From positions 1 to 9,381 of the forward strand of contig CACZPG010000186.1 in assembly GCA_902782965.1 (NCBI GenBank): 9,381 nucleotides of DNA, in the 5' to 3' direction. Positions 6,864-9,381 of the stretch are shown piece after piece. The notes under the pieces are model-generated. The model was given only the letters and a program-made list of their open reading frames with translations, made no database searches and was not told the DNA's origin. A program made the translations under genes and the position numbers. How positions within the stretch are numbered: position 1 is the stretch's first letter; each line of letters starts with the position of its first letter. Source of the DNA: an uncultured Lachnospiraceae bacterium. Lineage in GTDB: Bacteria > Bacillota > Clostridia > Lachnospirales > Lachnospiraceae.

Positions 6864-9140
6864 TTATTCCATTATATTAAGAGCCATTGATTTGTTCTGC
6901 AGATCCAGAAGATTATGGAAGATTCCATTCTCCAGCTGTAAGAGTTCTTCCTCTGTACCTTCTTCTACTATACGACCGCCATCAATGACTATGAGTCTGT
7001 CGGCATCATCCAGTGTAGAAAGTCTGTGAGCAATGGACAGAGTTGTTCTCCCTTTAACAAGATATTTAAGGGAATTCTGAATAGCCTTCTCGGTTTCTGT
7101 ATCAACACTGGCAGTAGCCTCATCAAGAATAAGAATCTTAGGATTAGCAAGTATAGCCCTTGCAATTGATATTCTCTGCTTCTCTCCTCCTGACAAATTC
7201 TTTCCGGAGGCTCCCACTATGGTATCGTACCCATCAGGAAGTCTGGAAATAAACTCATGAGCACTGGCAAGCTTTGCAGCGCGGATTATATCTGACCTGG
7301 AAGCATCTTTATTTCCGTATGCGATATTACTGGCAACAGACCCCATGAAAATGTAAGTATCCTGAGATACCATTGCTACATTTCTTCTCAGGTCAGCCAG
7401 TGAAAGCTCTTTCACATCAGTTCCATCAATTCGTATTGTCCCTTCATTCACATCATATAAACGTGAAATCAGATTTACCAGTGTTGATTTACCTGCACCG
7501 GATCTTCCGACAATACCAAGCATTTCACCTTCTTTTACCTTAAGATTAATATTCTTCAGAACAGTTCTTCCAATCTGATAGCCAAAGGTGACATTTTCCA
7601 ATTCGATTTCTCCTCTGGGATTATCAAGTCTGACAGGATTATCCTTCTCCTGAATATCCGGTATGGCATCAATTATTTCAAATAATCTTTCAGCTGAATT
7701 AATGCTATCTGACCACATTCTGAAAACCCAGGCAAAGAAATTCATTGGACCGTTCAGCTGCATAACATAACCGACAAATGTAATAAGAATTCCAAGGTCT
7801 ATCTTGTCAGTCTTCAGAACAAAGAATACACCTACTATCCAGATCCATATGCTGGACACTTCCTGTACAAGGTTGTACAGAATTGCAAATCTATTTCTTA
7901 ACTTAACAATATTGATTTCTGCTTCACAAAGATTATCATTCGGATTGAGAAATCTATCTACCTCAGCATCTTCCTGGCCGAAAGCTTTGACTACTCTTGC
8001 TCCTGTCAGATTATCATTAGCCTTTCCGGTAACAGCCTTCTCCGCACGATGTCTCTTTCCCGAAAGAGTCCAGAGTCCTGGACGAAGCTTGACTGTCATA
8101 AACACCAGGAGCGGCAGCAGAATACACGCTATCAGTGCCATCTGCCAGTTAAGCCTGTACATAACAATAAAGGTTACAATGATAGTAATACCGTGTACAA
8201 ATATCATGGGAAGTCCATCAATAAAGAAATCCCTTACCCGTTCGGAATCACTGAGTACCCTTGTCATGAGGCCACCCGTCTGCTTATTTACAAAGAAATC
8301 CAGTGACAACCGGCTCATAGCATCAAAAACATCAGTCTTAATATCCTTTACAGCCGAACTTGCAACCTTTGACATAACGAATATCTGCAGATAATTAGAT
8401 ATCTGATTAATCAGACGACAGCCGAGCATAACAAGAGCTACAGCAAGCAGCGCTAGTACATACTTGCCTTCCATACCAAATCTCGCAAGATAGACATCAT
8501 CTCTTTCAAGAACATGATCAAAAAGCACCTTACCTATAAGATATGGCCAGGCTATACCTATTACAGCTGATATTCCGTAAGTCAGCATAAGTATTATTAC
8601 CTGTATCCGGTACTTCAGGAAATATTTCAGAGTCCTTCCAAAAATAGATCTCTTACTTTTTCCGGAGGTCTTATCTTCCTGTTCTTCCTCTTCATCGCTC
8701 TCTTCAACAGATATCTTCTCACCCTTAATGTAATTTCGAAGCTGCCTTACAAAGACATTCATTTCTTCAAGATATCTATTGGTAAAAGCTGCTATTCTCC
8801 TTGGTACACCATTATAATCAGCAGTAATCTCATTTGTGCCAATATATTGGTCAAGACGAATATGCTGAAGAGCTTTTATATCATAGAATTCAATTGTATA
8901 ATCCCCCTTTTCCTCTATAGGGAGATCCTCACCGACTTTAACTCCTTTAAAGCAATAAACGTAATTATCGGGTGGCGCTATGGTGCACACGCCGACCCGA
9001 TCATTTGTCAGAAATATATATCCCTTTATGTATTCACCATCGAAAGAAAGGTCGATGGGACTAAATATCAGAATATCCTTCTCATTAACATTATGAACTT
9101 TAAGCTGAGTCAAAACACTTTTAACCATTTTGTATTTCAT
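6864..9140 (-). CDS. ABC exporter half-transporter with N-terminal PH-like domain and acidic linker
   Basis: This 758-residue protein is the partner of the other ABC half-transporter. Residues 1-140 form a beta-rich PH-like region. A very acidic stretch (about 145-157, EESDEEEEQED) and a basic patch (GKSKRS) follow in the place where the partner carries a zinc ribbon. Six TM segments (about 178-472) lead to the ATPase domain: Walker A GRSGAGKST (545-553, K551), Q593, signature LSGGEKQ (649-655), Walker B with D673 and catalytic E674, and H705. The site is canonical, so both ATP sites of a heterodimer should be active. The ATG at 9140 is chosen: GAGGG is nine bases upstream, while the TTG at 9149 directly abuts that site. 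It starts 44 bases after the SanA-like gene. Substrate cannot be read from sequence; no C39 peptidase domain is present, so this is not a typical bacteriocin-processing exporter. Confidence 0.93.
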   Translation of the reverse strand: MKYKMVKSVLTQLKVHNVNEKDILIFSPIDLSFDGEYIKGYIFLTNDRVGVCTIAPPDNYVYCFKGVKVGEDLPIEEKGDYTIEFYDIKALQHIRLDQYIGTNEITADYNGVPRRIAAFTNRYLEEMNVFVRQLRNYIKGEKISVEESDEEEEQEDKTSGKSKRSIFGRTLKYFLKYRIQVIILMLTYGISAVIGIAWPYLIGKVLFDHVLERDDVYLARFGMEGKYVLALLAVALVMLGCRLINQISNYLQIFVMSKVASSAVKDIKTDVFDAMSRLSLDFFVNKQTGGLMTRVLSDSERVRDFFIDGLPMIFVHGITIIVTFIVMYRLNWQMALIACILLPLLVFMTVKLRPGLWTLSGKRHRAEKAVTGKANDNLTGARVVKAFGQEDAEVDRFLNPNDNLCEAEINIVKLRNRFAILYNLVQEVSSIWIWIVGVFFVLKTDKIDLGILITFVGYVMQLNGPMNFFAWVFRMWSDSINSAERLFEIIDAIPDIQEKDNPVRLDNPRGEIELENVTFGYQIGRTVLKNINLKVKEGEMLGIVGRSGAGKSTLVNLISRLYDVNEGTIRIDGTDVKELSLADLRRNVAMVSQDTYIFMGSVASNIAYGNKDASRSDIIRAAKLASAHEFISRLPDGYDTIVGASGKNLSGGEKQRISIARAILANPKILILDEATASVDTETEKAIQNSLKYLVKGRTTLSIAHRLSTLDDADRLIVIDGGRIVEEGTEEELLQLENGIFHNLLDLQNKSMALNIME

Positions 9141-9184
9141 TTGTGACAACCCTCTACTACAACGACTCTATTATCCCCCAATAA

Positions 9185-9381
9185 TCAGTCACCAGTCACA
9201 TTACCATCCCCGGTAATATCTATCTTCTCACCAAGAAATGTAGGCTCCGGTTTGAAAATGCATTTAATAAAATCCTTATCTCTTGCAAGAATCTCACGGA
9301 TTTCTCTGTAAAAACTTCCTCCATAGGTATCATCCGTTCCAATACCATATGCTTCAATTCCTAAACTCTTTGCAATATATA
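9185..9381 (-). CDS. C-terminal end of a SanA/YdcF-family (DUF218) envelope protein, cut by right edge
   Basis: Only the last 64 residues are inside the window; the frame is open to the right edge. It begins YIAKSLGIEAYGIGTDD, matching the 'xxARxxGIxAxGxxxD' strand that follows the DUF218 core. FKPEPTFLGEKIDI then matches the 'KPKPxFLGxxIPI' ending typical of SanA (the vancomycin high-temperature exclusion protein), followed by a short ITGDGNVTGD tail. SanA proteins are membrane-anchored, affect the envelope barrier and have no firmly known reaction. The ABC gene starts 44 bases downstream with no clear promoter between, so this is probably the first visible gene of the same operon. The N-terminal TM and catalytic region lie outside and cannot be judged. 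Confidence 0.8.
   Translation of the reverse strand, partial: YIAKSLGIEAYGIGTDDTYGGSFYREIREILARDKDFIKCIFKPEPTFLGEKIDITGDGNVTGD

Noticed and set aside
7804..8394. 196-codon plus-strand open frame opposite the first ABC gene
   Set aside because: It is antisense to a well-conserved transporter domain, has no ribosome binding site or recognisable motif, and its length follows from the codon bias of the real gene.
2954..9140. Bacteriocin or lantibiotic export locus
   Set aside because: Neither ABC protein has a C39 peptidase domain, no modification enzyme or convincing precursor with a double-glycine leader is present, and DUF1854 is not part of known such loci.
9141..9184. GATAAT as a possible -10 of an internal promoter before the first ABC gene
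   Set aside because: No -35 hexamer close to TTGACA lies at 16-18 bases, so read-through from the SanA-like gene is the simpler reading.

Overview
The window looks like a chromosomal segment of a low-GC Gram-positive anaerobe, most likely a clostridium of the Lachnospiraceae (Butyrivibrio/Roseburia-like). This is inferred from the AT-rich base composition, strong GGAGG-type ribosome binding sites, frequent AGA/GGA codons, a SpoIIE/RsbW-type partner-switching pair and a clostridial VanY-type peptidase. No RNA gene, insertion sequence, CRISPR array or phage gene was seen.

Left part (1-1706, minus strand): a two-gene signalling unit. A 135-residue RsbW/SpoIIAB-like ATP-binding protein is followed after 19 bases by a polytopic membrane protein with a C-terminal SpoIIE/RsbU-type PP2C phosphatase domain, cut by the left edge. 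Kinase and phosphatase are the two opposing arms of a partner-switching pathway. The STAS antagonist and the sigma factor or other output are not in the window.

Middle (1707-2902): an AT-rich divergent control region of about 300 bases carries an extended -10 promoter facing left, a TTCTTCTTA-rich tract, and a near-consensus sigma-A promoter facing right with a 7-bp inverted repeat just after the predicted transcription start. It drives a membrane-anchored VanY-type D,D-carboxypeptidase (M15B) with a long acidic Thr/Glu spacer.

Right part (2954-9381, minus strand, read from right to left): a probable five-gene operon. It consists of the tail of a SanA/YdcF (DUF218) envelope protein, an ABC exporter half-transporter with a PH-like N-terminal domain, a DUF1854 protein, a second ABC half-transporter with a PH-like domain plus a zinc ribbon, and a two-TM protein of unknown family with a large extracytoplasmic domain. 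An 11-codon mini-ORF with a strong ribosome binding site sits just before the second ABC gene.

The ABC/DUF1854/ABC set is the most interesting content. From memory, related DUF1854 and ABC proteins are found next to cyanophycin genes in proteobacteria, but their function is unknown. Here there is no cyanophycin gene in view, and the set is instead flanked by envelope genes and joined to an unrecognised extracytoplasmic partner. I infer an undescribed envelope export or remodelling system with a heterodimeric exporter, a cytoplasmic DUF1854 partner and an outward-facing accessory protein.
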